Assembly (NCBI GenBank): GCA_902558885.1
Contig: CACEFQ010000001.1
Span: 124,001-188,000 of the forward strand
DNA: 64,000 nt
DNA from: an uncultured SAR116 cluster alpha proteobacterium
GTDB lineage: Bacteria > Pseudomonadota > Alphaproteobacteria > Puniceispirillales > Marisalimonadaceae
Reading direction: 5' to 3'
The position numbers and the translations under genes were made by a program. The notes below the pieces were generated by a model, which was not told the DNA's origin, ran no database searches, and saw nothing but the letters and a program-made list of their open reading frames with translations. The stretch's first letter is position 1. Each line of letters starts with the position of its first letter. This document shows positions 51,987 to 60,666 of this stretch, piece by piece.

Positions 51987-53192
51987 TTATATTTTATAAT
52001 CTTCTATGTCATAAAGGCTAATAGCAGTATCTTGTAAAACATTTTGAACATTTGGCATTATTAAATTCTCATTATCATTCGGTATAGATAAATACTGACC
52101 TAATTTTCTACTTCTATTAACTATAAACTGGCTTTCTTTTAATCTGCTATGTTCCCATTTATCTAAATCATCTAAATTAGAGCTGTCTTCTAAATATTCT
52201 GATAACGTAAAAGCATCCATAGCAGCTTTAGTAACACCCATTCCAACATGAGGTCTTGCAGTAAAAGCTGCGTCTCCAATTGTTACAACTCTTCCATTTT
52301 TCATTTTAATACTTTGGAGATCAAAAATAGGTTGAATAAGTGGTTGTTTTGTTATTTTTACTAATTCAACAAGCTGAGGAGGGAGTTTTTCTTCTGCTTC
52401 CTTAAATAAATCATTAACAATTTCTTCTCGTATTTCATTTGGAGGAATGCCATCTTCAAATTGTTGACCAGACTTACCTAACAAAATTTCTTGAAGTGAA
52501 TTTTGAGGTACGGGTTTATACCAGATCCAATTAATTCTTCTCTCGCCTATTTTAAATGGATTTCTACCTTCTCCAGCAATTGGATAAGAAGCTATTTGCT
52601 GATTATAGGGTAATACAACAATAAAATAATTTGATAGTGTTTCTAAGGATTTTTTACTAATTTCTTCTTCATTAACAACTCCTCTCCAGCCAACATAACC
52701 AGCATATTGAGGATAAGCTTTATTATCTACGTATGTCCTTAATTCAGATTTAATACCATTTGCAACTATTATTAAATCAGTTTCTTTTTTCTTTCCATTG
52801 TCAAAAAAAGCTATTGCTTTATCTTCATTTTGTTCAATTTTAATACAATCATCACCCATGAAGTAATCATCATTGTTTATTTGTTCTCTTAAAATGGAAA
52901 ATAAATATTGCCAACTTGTATATACTTGAGGGTATTCATAACTATTAATTATATTACCATTAATATCTAAAGACACTCTTGATTTTGCTGTTGTGCCCAG
53001 AACGTTATTATTATTTGTCGCTTTAAAAACGAGATCAGCTAACTCGTCATAAGTAGCAATACCAGCACCACGACCTGAAAGCGGGACAGGAACTTTTTCA
53101 TGTACGGAAATGTCCCATCCTTTTTTTGAAAGGGCGGTAGCTGCAAACAGACCTGCCATTGAACCACCAATAATAGTCGCGGATGGTTTCAT
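51987..53192 (-). CDS. FAD-dependent aromatic monooxygenase, 2,6-dihydroxypyridine hydroxylase-like
   Basis: The 401-residue flavoprotein hydroxylase has an N-terminal GGSMAGL Rossmann motif (9-15) and a second FAD motif GDAAFTARPHVGMGVTKAAMDA (about 317-338, in part). The RPHVGMG variant and early GRGAGI resemble the 2,6-dihydroxypyridine 3-monooxygenase group from nicotine breakdown rather than phenol or salicylate hydroxylases. It adds one oxygen to an activated ring using NAD(P)H. It is five bases downstream of the cyclase-family gene. Family placement is by motif recall only. Confidence 0.75.
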   Translation of the reverse strand: MKPSATIIGGSMAGLFAATALSKKGWDISVHEKVPVPLSGRGAGIATYDELADLVFKATNNNNVLGTTAKSRVSLDINGNIINSYEYPQVYTSWQYLFSILREQINNDDYFMGDDCIKIEQNEDKAIAFFDNGKKKETDLIIVANGIKSELRTYVDNKAYPQYAGYVGWRGVVNEEEISKKSLETLSNYFIVVLPYNQQIASYPIAGEGRNPFKIGERRINWIWYKPVPQNSLQEILLGKSGQQFEDGIPPNEIREEIVNDLFKEAEEKLPPQLVELVKITKQPLIQPIFDLQSIKMKNGRVVTIGDAAFTARPHVGMGVTKAAMDAFTLSEYLEDSSNLDDLDKWEHSRLKESQFIVNRSRKLGQYLSIPNDNENLIMPNVQNVLQDTAISLYDIEDYKI

Positions 53193-53197
53193 AAATG

Positions 53198-54166
53198 TTA
53201 TTTTATTGCCATAGGATTTATTGGTGATCCAACTGCTTTTGTTATTGGAAGCGGTGGTGCACAGAAAAAGAATTCATAGACTTTATCTTCTTCACAATCT
53301 TTTGCTAAATCACGTAAATAAAAAATCTCACCCATAGTAATTCCTATCATAGGAATAACAACCCAATGCCATGGCTGTTGAGCATCTTTTGTTTCATTAG
53401 GTCTTACTTCGCATCCCCACGTATCAGTGCAAATGGCTGCTATTTCTTTGTTATAAATCCATTCAGCAGTATCAAAGGCTAGACCTGGGGCATCACCACC
53501 TGCATATCCACCCCATTCTTCAGCATCTAATCGTTGTTCCATTTGCCCGGTTCGAACAATAATAAAATCACCTTGTTTGATTTCTACATTTTGAGATTTT
53601 GCGCATTCATCAAGGTCATTTGCAGATATAGCTGTTCCATCTTCAAAAAAATCCACACCAGCCCATCGCGCAACATCTAATAAAACGCCACGACCTGCCA
53701 TTTCAGCCCTAACTTTTTCTATCCCATTCTTTTGAGCGCCGTCACTATCAACAAGTCTAGCATCATATCCATTCCACATATAATCATCATAAAAGATATG
53801 AGCCAATGCATCCCATTGAGTAGCACATTGAAGGGGTAATGAAATCATATCATCAGCATATCTTAATCCAAATTCATCAAATCTTCCTGCAACAGCGTCT
53901 GTTCCAGTTGCTAACATTAGGTGAATTGGATTAAATCTATTTCCCCAAGTACCTTTTTGAGGGCCATGTCTATCAAAATTTAATCCTAAACTAAAACGTT
54001 TACCCCTTTTTATAAGTTTACTGGCATCTATTACTTTATCAGGAGTTATAAAATTTAAGGTTCCAATTTCATCATCAGGACCCCAGCGACCCCAATTTTT
54101 TAGTTTTTCAGCTGTTTCACGTAAATGTTTAATATCAAACATCTTTTCATTATATTTATGTGGCAT
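53198..54166 (-). CDS. Cyclase family protein (kynurenine formamidase-like fold)
   Basis: This 322-residue member of the cyclase family (COG1878) contains metal-dependent amide and lactone hydrolases. GRWGPDDEIGTLNFITP (about 26-42) is a hallmark of the long branch. The catalytic motif, usually HxGTHxDAxxH, appears as the altered CATQWDALAHI (about 114-124). GDFIIVRTG and ICTDTWGCE (about 242-250) complete the fold. It is likely a C-N or ester hydrolase after ring oxidation. It lies between the VOC gene and the monooxygenase gene on one strand. Confidence 0.83.
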   Translation of the reverse strand: MPHKYNEKMFDIKHLRETAEKLKNWGRWGPDDEIGTLNFITPDKVIDASKLIKRGKRFSLGLNFDRHGPQKGTWGNRFNPIHLMLATGTDAVAGRFDEFGLRYADDMISLPLQCATQWDALAHIFYDDYMWNGYDARLVDSDGAQKNGIEKVRAEMAGRGVLLDVARWAGVDFFEDGTAISANDLDECAKSQNVEIKQGDFIIVRTGQMEQRLDAEEWGGYAGGDAPGLAFDTAEWIYNKEIAAICTDTWGCEVRPNETKDAQQPWHWVVIPMIGITMGEIFYLRDLAKDCEEDKVYEFFFCAPPLPITKAVGSPINPMAIK

Positions 54167-54197
54167 TTTATACTCCCCGATAAAGCTTATAGTTGTT

Positions 54198-54608
54198 TTA
54201 TGATGTAGCGTAGTTTAACTCAACTTTTACACCATCAGGATCCATTATAAAGAGTTGCTCTAATGGAAATCCTGGAACTTTTCTATGAGTATATTCCATT
54301 GAAATTTTATCAAGTTTACTCTTCATGCCTTCAATGTCATCTGCATTGAAAGCTACATGATCAATTGCTCCTGAACCTGACTTAACATCATCTTTTTTAC
54401 CAATATAATAATCTTGTCCAGTATCCTGCTTTCTCATTGCAAGATGAATGCATGCGGCTTTGTTATCTTTTAAATAAAGCCAATAACCTTTAAATGGAAA
54501 ATCTGGTCTATAACCAACTTCTAAACCTAATATATCAACATAAAAATCTTTTGTTTTATCTACATCATCCGCAAGTATAAGGACATGTTCAAATGTTTTA
54601 AGTGCCAT
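54198..54608 (-). CDS. VOC family protein (glyoxalase/dioxygenase fold)
   Basis: The 136-residue vicinal-oxygen-chelate protein is made of two beta-alpha-beta-beta-beta modules. The likely metal ligands are the His in FEHVLIL (about 7), the His in ACIHLAM (about 56), the His in AIDHVAF (about 82) and the Glu in VKVELNY (about 130). Family members include extradiol dioxygenases, glyoxalase I and isomerases. At this length it is a single-domain enzyme. It sits in a same-strand run between an alpha/beta hydrolase gene and a cyclase gene, suggesting a step after ring hydroxylation. Confidence 0.85.
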   Translation of the reverse strand: MALKTFEHVLILADDVDKTKDFYVDILGLEVGYRPDFPFKGYWLYLKDNKAACIHLAMRKQDTGQDYYIGKKDDVKSGSGAIDHVAFNADDIEGMKSKLDKISMEYTHRKVPGFPLEQLFIMDPDGVKVELNYATS

Positions 54609-54629
54609 ACTACCCCCATTAATATATGA

Positions 54630-55424
54630 TTAATTTAAAAAATCTAAAATTATGTTATTAACCTTTTCCGCGCATTCAATATTGAGAATATGAGCTGCTC
54701 CTGATATGCATTCATACTTACTATTAGGCGTAAGGTGGTGCATTTCTTCCATAGCCATAGCAGGTGCTCCCATATCTATTTCACCTGAAATATAAAGTAT
54801 TTCTTTATTAATTGTAGACAATTCTTTCAAATAATCGAGTTTTTTAATCGCCTCACAACTACCTATATATCCTTCCTTAGATGTGTTTATAATCATATCT
54901 ATAGAAAGATTTATAACATCTGTATTAGAAGGGTCTTTTGTGAACGCTTCGCTATACCATCTTTCAAGAGATCCATTAACTACGCCAGCAGTGTCGTTCT
55001 CCTTTACTACAGCAATTCTTTGGTTCCAACCATCTTGCATTGGTGGAGGCATATCAGCTCTTGCGGCACAACAGACGAATTTATCAAATCTGTTCTGATG
55101 TTTAAGTGCTAATCCTAAAGATGTCATGCCACCCATAGACAAACCAACAAAATTTGCTTTTTCAATCTCAAGATCATCCATAACTTTAATCACATCATTT
55201 TCAAGCATGTCAAATGAGTAGGGGCCTTGGGCAGGGCTGCTTTTACCATGACCTCTTTTATCATATCTTATAATACAATATTTGCTTTTCATTGCCTCAA
55301 CTTGTGAATTCCACATTCGTAAATCAGAACCAAGAGAGTTTGAAAAGATTATTTTAGGAAGATCCAAGCTACCAGTAACTTCAACATTTAAATAATTATT
55401 ATTCTCCAAAGCAATTTGAGTCAT
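54630..55424 (-). CDS. Alpha/beta hydrolase, 3-oxoadipate enol-lactonase (PcaD)-like
   Basis: The 264-residue alpha/beta hydrolase has the oxyanion region IIFSNSLGSDLRMW (about 25-38), DKRGHGKS (about 55-62), nucleophile Ser in GLSMGGM (about 93-99), catalytic Asp in GEIDMGAP (about 213-220) and His in GAAHILN (about 242-248). This pattern, with RYDKRGHG, is close to PcaD. It would open an enol-lactone or hydrolyse an ester or formyl group. It begins eight bases after the LLM gene in the same run. Confidence 0.83.
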   Translation of the reverse strand: MTQIALENNNYLNVEVTGSLDLPKIIFSNSLGSDLRMWNSQVEAMKSKYCIIRYDKRGHGKSSPAQGPYSFDMLENDVIKVMDDLEIEKANFVGLSMGGMTSLGLALKHQNRFDKFVCCAARADMPPPMQDGWNQRIAVVKENDTAGVVNGSLERWYSEAFTKDPSNTDVINLSIDMIINTSKEGYIGSCEAIKKLDYLKELSTINKEILYISGEIDMGAPAMAMEEMHHLTPNSKYECISGAAHILNIECAEKVNNIILDFLN

Positions 55425-55432
55425 TTGAAATC

Positions 55433-56530
55433 CTATTCTGCTGCTATTTTAGTATATTTGTTTATCTTTGGCATAACTTTCTCTGCCATTAATTTCATAG
55501 AATTTTTTGCTAAATTTACATCTGCCCAGTCATGACCTGCATAAAGTAGAGTTCCAAAATCACCAACTTCTTCTCTAAATTCTAAAATTTTATCAGCAAC
55601 TTCGTCTGCAGAACCAAATAATATTAGTTTGTTACAAATGTCTTCTAACTTTAAATCGCTGTCTGGCATTTCTTGGTCTTCTTTAAACAAATTTGCTCTT
55701 CCATGTTTAAGCATTTTTGTTAGTAATTGTTTATAATAAAAGACATATGGACTTCCATTACCTAATGCATAATCACGAGCTTTAGTTCTATCCTCACAAA
55801 CAAATATTGACTTAGCAACTCTCCAGTCTTTTGAGTGCGCCTTGAAGCCACTTTCTTCACATCCTTGCACATAACTTGGCCAGTGAGTTTTGACCCATTT
55901 TGGTAGTAAGAAATTAGCAGAAATTGGTTTCCAACCCCTAGCTGCTGCCGCAATTAATCCCTTTGAAAATGGCGCAACAACTGTGCAAATAATTGGTGGA
56001 TAAGGTTTTTGAAGTGGCTTTTGCATGATTCCTTGACCAATTTCAGTCATTTGAGTCCGTTCTGTAGAAACATTCCAGTATTTTCCTTCAATGTTGTATG
56101 GCGCTTCTCTTTTCCAGATTTCTAAAACCATATCTATACATTCTACAAACATCTCATTTCTATTTTTGTCTAAATTTCCAAAAACTTCAGCATCAGAAGC
56201 AAGTCCTCCTGGGCTTATACCGAAATTGAATCTTCCATCTAACATATGATCTAACATGGCAATTTGACCGGCAATTGCAGCAGGATGAGAATTTGGCATA
56301 TTTACAGTTCCGGTTCCAAGCCTAATTTTTTTAGTTTCAGCGGCGAGTGATGCAATAAATAAAGCACTTGATGTTATGTTTTCTGCTGCGTCTGTTACAT
56401 GCTCTCCACAATAAGCCTCTGAAAAACCTATCTTGTCAGCAAGTAAAAAAGCTTCTCTATCTTCTGATAATGTTTTTTTATAATCCTTGTCAATTGGATG
56501 AATAGGCATAGTAAAAAAGCCAACTTCCAT
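55433..56530 (-). CDS. LLM-class flavin-dependent monooxygenase
   Basis: The 365-residue luciferase-like TIM-barrel monooxygenase has the N-terminal MEVGFFTMPIHP, GFSEAYCGEHV (about 37-47), KIRLGTGTVNMPNSHPA (about 69-85) and GRFNFGISPGG (about 100-110), all typical of the bacterial luciferase/limonene-monooxygenase branch. It uses reduced flavin supplied by a separate reductase, and a flavin reductase gene lies at 63658. GGAG before ATG 56530 makes that start better than one 12 bases upstream. It leads the six-gene minus-strand run. Confidence 0.87.
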   Translation of the reverse strand: MEVGFFTMPIHPIDKDYKKTLSEDREAFLLADKIGFSEAYCGEHVTDAAENITSSALFIASLAAETKKIRLGTGTVNMPNSHPAAIAGQIAMLDHMLDGRFNFGISPGGLASDAEVFGNLDKNRNEMFVECIDMVLEIWKREAPYNIEGKYWNVSTERTQMTEIGQGIMQKPLQKPYPPIICTVVAPFSKGLIAAAARGWKPISANFLLPKWVKTHWPSYVQGCEESGFKAHSKDWRVAKSIFVCEDRTKARDYALGNGSPYVFYYKQLLTKMLKHGRANLFKEDQEMPDSDLKLEDICNKLILFGSADEVADKILEFREEVGDFGTLLYAGHDWADVNLAKNSMKLMAEKVMPKINKYTKIAAE

Positions 56531-56675
56531 TTTAATCTCCATTAAAATTGAGCATTCTATTTATATGATAATACTTCTAAAACATTAAATGATTATTTTT
56601 TATGATATCTATCAGAAAGTATGATTTAATTACTAAGCATTAATAGTTAATAATAAATTAATTAGGGGAGTAATT

Positions 56676-57548
56676 ATGAAAACTATTGGTTCAATTGGAT
56701 TGGGTGCAATGGGTGGTTCTTATGCAAAATTCCTAATTGAAGATAATTATACAGTTTATGGGGTTGACCCAGATACTAAAAATGCAGAAATATTTACTTC
56801 TTTAGGCGGTGTATTATTAAATAATATCAATGAGTTAGTAGATAAATCTAATTATATAATTCTTAGTTTACCAACTATTCCTATTTTTAAAGAAGTAATT
56901 AATGAAATAGAAGTTAATGGAAAATCAAATGAATCTAAAATTCTAATAGATATGAATACTATTTCATTAGATGATAAAATAGAAACAAAAAACAAGTTGG
57001 AGAAACTTAACATTAACATGGTTGATGCTCCCGTGAGTGGTACAGGTGCACAAGCTAAAGTAAAAGACATAGTTGTTATGTCCAGTGGAACTAAAAGTAT
57101 TGTTGACAAGTGTGACGATATATTTAGATCTTTTTCAAAACAAAATATATATGTTGGTAAATTTGGTAATGGTATAAAATTTAAGATTTTAGCAAACTTA
57201 TTAGTGACTGTTCATAATACTGTAACTGCTGAAGCATTACTTCTTGGTCAAAAGGCAGGGCTTGAAGAAAAAATGATTTATGAAGTGTTGAATGCAGGTG
57301 CGGCCACTTCAGTTATGTTAGATAAGAGAATGCCACTTATGATTAATAAAAATTATGAACCAGCTACTGCTTCTATGAGAATATTTTTAAAAGATATTGA
57401 TGTGATCACAGACTATCTTAAATCAAATAATTTAAGCTCTCCAACTTTTGAAGCTGCTGCAAACTTGTATAATCAATCTAAAGAAAACATTCCTATTACA
57501 CATGACACTGCTGCCATTTATGAACAATTAAAAAACAATAATAAATAA
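56676..57548 (+). CDS. Beta-hydroxyacid dehydrogenase (3-hydroxyisobutyrate dehydrogenase family)
   Basis: The 290-residue NAD(P)-dependent dehydrogenase has Rossmann motif GLGAMGG (8-14), substrate motif DAPVSGTGAQAK (about 115-126) and the catalytic Lys in KFKILANLLV (about 168-177). The family oxidises 3-hydroxyisobutyrate, tartronate semialdehyde and similar acids. ATTAGGGGAG precedes the ATG. It leads a four-gene plus-strand operon (56676-59213) divergent from the LLM gene. Confidence 0.88.
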   Translation: MKTIGSIGLGAMGGSYAKFLIEDNYTVYGVDPDTKNAEIFTSLGGVLLNNINELVDKSNYIILSLPTIPIFKEVINEIEVNGKSNESKILIDMNTISLDDKIETKNKLEKLNINMVDAPVSGTGAQAKVKDIVVMSSGTKSIVDKCDDIFRSFSKQNIYVGKFGNGIKFKILANLLVTVHNTVTAEALLLGQKAGLEEKMIYEVLNAGAATSVMLDKRMPLMINKNYEPATASMRIFLKDIDVITDYLKSNNLSSPTFEAAANLYNQSKENIPITHDTAAIYEQLKNNNK

Positions 57549-57557
57549 GGAGTATTT

Positions 57558-58115
57558 ATGAAAGAAAATCAAAAACTTCCAGAAATAAAAACACTTTCTA
57601 GGGATTATATGGATAAACGGATTGCTTTTTTTTCAGAGCAAAAAGGATCTAAAATGGGTTTACCGGATAGTAAATTACCTGAATGCACACGAGAATTAAT
57701 AAATATAATAGGTTTTGAACCTCCAAAAGGAGATAGTAAACATGTTTCTCCTTTAGGTAATGATAATGCCCAAATGCCAGCAATTAATATATCTGAAGGA
57801 TTTAATCTTGGTTTTTGCAGGTGTAAACCAGGTAAAGGACCATTAATGCATAACCATGACACTAATGAAACATTCATGCCAATCACAGGCAAATGGAGAT
57901 GTGAATGGAATGAGGGTGAAGACCATGATTATGCTGACTTAGGTCCTTGTGATGTCATCTCATTTCCACCAGGTTGCTCTAGGCGTTTTATGAACATTAC
58001 CGAAGGTGAAGACGATACAGAGCATCTTTTATTAGTAGTTATAGCTGGAAATGCTCCAAAAGCCGAATTTACTGATTTAGCTTATGAAAGAATAAAAGAA
58101 TTTGAAAATTCTTAA
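57558..58115 (+). CDS. Cupin domain protein
   Basis: The 185-residue protein has a single cupin barrel in its second half. The metal motif region reads LMHNHDTNETFMPITGKWRCEW (about 96-117, in part) with His-His-Glu spacing, then LGPCDVISFPPGCSRRFMNI (about 128-147) where the usual fourth His is replaced. The N-terminal 60 residues are unrecognised. Cupins in such clusters are often dioxygenases or isomerases. It lies nine bases after the dehydrogenase gene. Confidence 0.78.
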   Translation: MKENQKLPEIKTLSRDYMDKRIAFFSEQKGSKMGLPDSKLPECTRELINIIGFEPPKGDSKHVSPLGNDNAQMPAINISEGFNLGFCRCKPGKGPLMHNHDTNETFMPITGKWRCEWNEGEDHDYADLGPCDVISFPPGCSRRFMNITEGEDDTEHLLLVVIAGNAPKAEFTDLAYERIKEFENS

Positions 58116-58134
58116 TAATTAAGGTCTCAATATT

Positions 58135-58425
58135 ATGATATGGGTAATATTATGTAAGGATAAACCAAATTCATTAAACGAAAGATTGAAAATTATTGAT
58201 GAACATAGGGCTTATCTATCTACAAATCCTATAAAAACACTCATATCTGGCCCATTAACTGATAAAGAAGGCAATATGAATGGTTCTTTTTTTATGGTTG
58301 AAGCAAGTACTGAGGAAGAAATAAAAGTTTTTCAATATAATGACCCAATTTTTAAAGCAAATATTTGGGATGAAATTATTATTTCTCCATTTAACAAAAG
58401 GGTAGATAACCTATCCAAAAATTAA
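58135..58425 (+). CDS. YciI family protein
   Basis: The 96-residue ferredoxin-like (dimeric alpha/beta barrel) protein has an N-terminal strand MIWVILCKDKPNS and the RLKIIDEHRAYL helix (about 18-29) with the conserved His. TLISGPLTDKEGNMNGSFFMVEA (about 39-61, in part) completes the fold. YciI and muconolactone isomerase-like proteins share this fold, and a role in lactone or dehalogenation chemistry is possible. It is third in the four-gene operon. Confidence 0.83.
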   Translation: MIWVILCKDKPNSLNERLKIIDEHRAYLSTNPIKTLISGPLTDKEGNMNGSFFMVEASTEEEIKVFQYNDPIFKANIWDEIIISPFNKRVDNLSKN

Positions 58426-58439
58426 AATGTGAGGTAAGG

Positions 58440-59213
58440 ATGTCTGGAAAGTTCTTAGATTTATCAGTTAGTTTAGAAGAGGGTATAAAATCAGATCCAG
58501 ATTTTATGTTGCCTAAAATAAACTACCATCATCATAAAGAAACAGCTGAAGAAATGATGAGTTTTTTTCCTGGTTTGAAAAAAACAGATTTACCAAGTGA
58601 AGAAGGTTGGGCAATGGAAACCATAACTGTAAGTACGCATAATGGCACTCATATGGACGCACCATATCACTACCATTCAACAATGAATAATGGACAAAGA
58701 GCGATCACGATTGATGAAGTTCCATTAGAATGGTGTTTTAGTGATGGTGTTAAATTGGACTTAAGATCATATGAAGATGGATATGTTTTAACTAAAAGTG
58801 ATTTGCAAAACGAAATAAAAAAAATCAATTATGAATTAAAACCTTTAGATATTGTATTTATAAACACTTCAGCGGGCGGGCATTATGGAAAAGATGATTT
58901 TTTATCAAAAGGTTGCGGAATAAGTAAAGAAGCTACTATCTATTTGCTTGACCAAGGAGTGAGAGTTACTGGTACGGATGCATGGAGCTGGGATGCTCCT
59001 TTTTCTTATACAGCTGTAAAATATAAACAAACAAAAGACCCTTCAATAATATGGGAAGGTCATAGAGCAGGAATGGTTCAAGGTTACTCTCATATTGAAA
59101 AACTAAATAATTTAGATCAATTACCAAATTATGGTTTTAAAGTTTCTGCCTTCCCATTTAAAATCAAAAACGGATCAGCAGGATTTGTAAGAGTTGTAGC
59201 AATTTTTGAATAA
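58440..59213 (+). CDS. Cyclase family protein (kynurenine formamidase-like)
   Basis: The 257-residue metal-dependent hydrolase has the intact signature HNGTHMDAPYHYH (about 66-78), in contrast to the altered copy at 53198. Other family marks are FLDLSVSLEEG at the start, DIVFINTSAG and GVRVTGTDAWSWD (about 176-188). Members hydrolyse formamides (kynurenine formamidase), isatin or cyclic amides. GAGGTAAGG lies just ahead of the ATG. It closes the operon that begins with the dehydrogenase. Confidence 0.87.
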   Translation: MSGKFLDLSVSLEEGIKSDPDFMLPKINYHHHKETAEEMMSFFPGLKKTDLPSEEGWAMETITVSTHNGTHMDAPYHYHSTMNNGQRAITIDEVPLEWCFSDGVKLDLRSYEDGYVLTKSDLQNEIKKINYELKPLDIVFINTSAGGHYGKDDFLSKGCGISKEATIYLLDQGVRVTGTDAWSWDAPFSYTAVKYKQTKDPSIIWEGHRAGMVQGYSHIEKLNNLDQLPNYGFKVSAFPFKIKNGSAGFVRVVAIFE

Positions 59214-59447
59214 TTACTTATAAATCATATCACTAAGTTTGCTTGTGATTTTAATTGCTAATGGCCTTACGAATAATATGGCTGGAAATGCTACCATAGA
59301 AGCATAGAACCAATTTTTTGGCCAGACATCAAAGAAAATTGATAAATCTGTCAAAGCTAAATAAGTTACAAGTGAACTTATAAACATTGTTATAAATATT
59401 CCAGATATAGCTGTTGAAATATATAATTGAAACTTTTCTTTTTTCAT
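59214..59447 (-). CDS. DUF2798-type small membrane protein
   Basis: The 77-residue protein has two membrane segments (about 9-31 and 42-62). The SGIFITMFISSLVTYLAL helix, a WPKNWFYASMVAFPAILFVRPLA segment (cited in part) and a basic tail match DUF2798 proteins, whose role is unknown. It directly abuts the cyclase gene stop on the other strand. It is separated from the TRAP operon by a terminator, so it probably has its own transcript. Confidence 0.7.
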   Translation of the reverse strand: MKKEKFQLYISTAISGIFITMFISSLVTYLALTDLSIFFDVWPKNWFYASMVAFPAILFVRPLAIKITSKLSDMIYK

Positions 59448-59458
59448 AGAAAGACCTT

Positions 59459-59493
59459 AAAAAAAAAGACGATCTAAGAATAGATCGCCTTTT
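59459..59493 (-). terminator. Terminator of the DctPQM TRAP operon
   Basis: On the minus strand the stem AAGGCGATCT and AGATCGTCTT, with an ATTCTT loop, is followed by a run of T residues (complement of the A run at 59459-59467). It lies about 25 bases past the dctP-like stop codon. Confidence 0.87.
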
Positions 59494-59515
59494 AACATTT
59501 TTTAGTATAAATTAA

Positions 59516-60616
59516 TTATCCACCAATTTTATAACGCACAGGGAATATATGGCCAGTCTTTTCCATTTCCTCCATATATGCGTTCATAATAGCAGCGCCG
59601 TCCATTCCATAATCTTTTGTGATATCTTTAGCTCTTGAATTTGGCCAATCTTTAATTGTTTCAGCCCAAATTTTTTGCTCAGATACTGGTAAATAAGTTA
59701 CAGCATCATTGATACCTTTTTTCTTACCAAGTTTAACTAAGTCAGTAAGACCTTTTTGATATCTTTGCTGACCATCTTTAACAGCAGCTTTTTCGTAGTT
59801 AACTGACTCTTCCATTATTATTTTAACAATTTCAGGTGGTAACTTTTTCATGGTATCCATGTTTATAGTGGTAATAGTTTGTGCCATTGCACCAAATCCA
59901 ATAACCTTCCAATATGGAGCTTGCTCATAGAATTTAAATCCTCCAGCATGTGCTGATGGGAAAATAATAACGCCTTTTGCAACTCCAGTTGCTAAGTCAT
60001 TATACATTGTAGGAAGTGTAGATGTAACTGGTATAGAACCAAACAAAGAAACCCAAGGTAAATTTGGGCCGGCAGCAATAACTTTTACGCCTTTTAACTC
60101 ACTAGCTTTTTGCCACTGCTTAACTGTGCCAATTCCATAATCATCAAAGCCCTGCATAGCAAGAAACTTCTGATTATACTTATCTTCAAGCATTTTGGTT
60201 AGCTCTGGGAATTGCTTAAGAATTTTATGCTTTACTTCCCAATTAGTTACAAGATTTGTTGTTGTAAAAGGTACAAAATAATCAAAGTTCCATGGTAATA
60301 ATTTTGCAGTTTCAAAACATACACAGTATGAACCAATATCTAATAATCCTTTTTCTACAGCTTCTAAAGTTTCATGAACTTTTGCAATCTTACCTGCGTA
60401 AGCTTCAATAATTCTAACTTTATGGTTGGTTTCTGCAGCAACTCTTTTTTTAATATTTGGAACTAAAACTTTTTCCATATTTGTAACATATGCAGTTGGC
60501 TTTGATGGGTGACCAGATCCAACCCTTAGTGTAAAGGTATCTGCAAAAGAGGCAGATGCCATTATACCAGTAGCTAAAATGCTTAGTGGTATAGCTTTTT
60601 TTAAGTACCTAATCAT
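59516..60616 (-). CDS. TRAP transporter substrate-binding protein, DctP family
   Basis: The 366-residue periplasmic binding protein has a signal peptide (1-25) ending ASFA. Family features include LRVGSGHP near the mature N terminus, VEKGLLDIGSYCVCFE (about 88-103) and FDDYGIGTVKQWQKASELKGVKV (about 156-178, in part), which sets the carboxylate-binding Arg region. The start at 60616 follows GGAGG. Another ATG 12 bases upstream overlaps that ribosome site. The ligand is probably an organic acid linked to the catabolic genes alongside. Confidence 0.88.
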   Translation of the reverse strand: MIRYLKKAIPLSILATGIMASASFADTFTLRVGSGHPSKPTAYVTNMEKVLVPNIKKRVAAETNHKVRIIEAYAGKIAKVHETLEAVEKGLLDIGSYCVCFETAKLLPWNFDYFVPFTTTNLVTNWEVKHKILKQFPELTKMLEDKYNQKFLAMQGFDDYGIGTVKQWQKASELKGVKVIAAGPNLPWVSLFGSIPVTSTLPTMYNDLATGVAKGVIIFPSAHAGGFKFYEQAPYWKVIGFGAMAQTITTINMDTMKKLPPEIVKIIMEESVNYEKAAVKDGQQRYQKGLTDLVKLGKKKGINDAVTYLPVSEQKIWAETIKDWPNSRAKDITKDYGMDGAAIMNAYMEEMEKTGHIFPVRYKIGG

Positions 60617-60666
60617 TATTTCCTCCATAGGTAGTGTTAAGTTTAGTATTTAACCCCATGTTTTTA

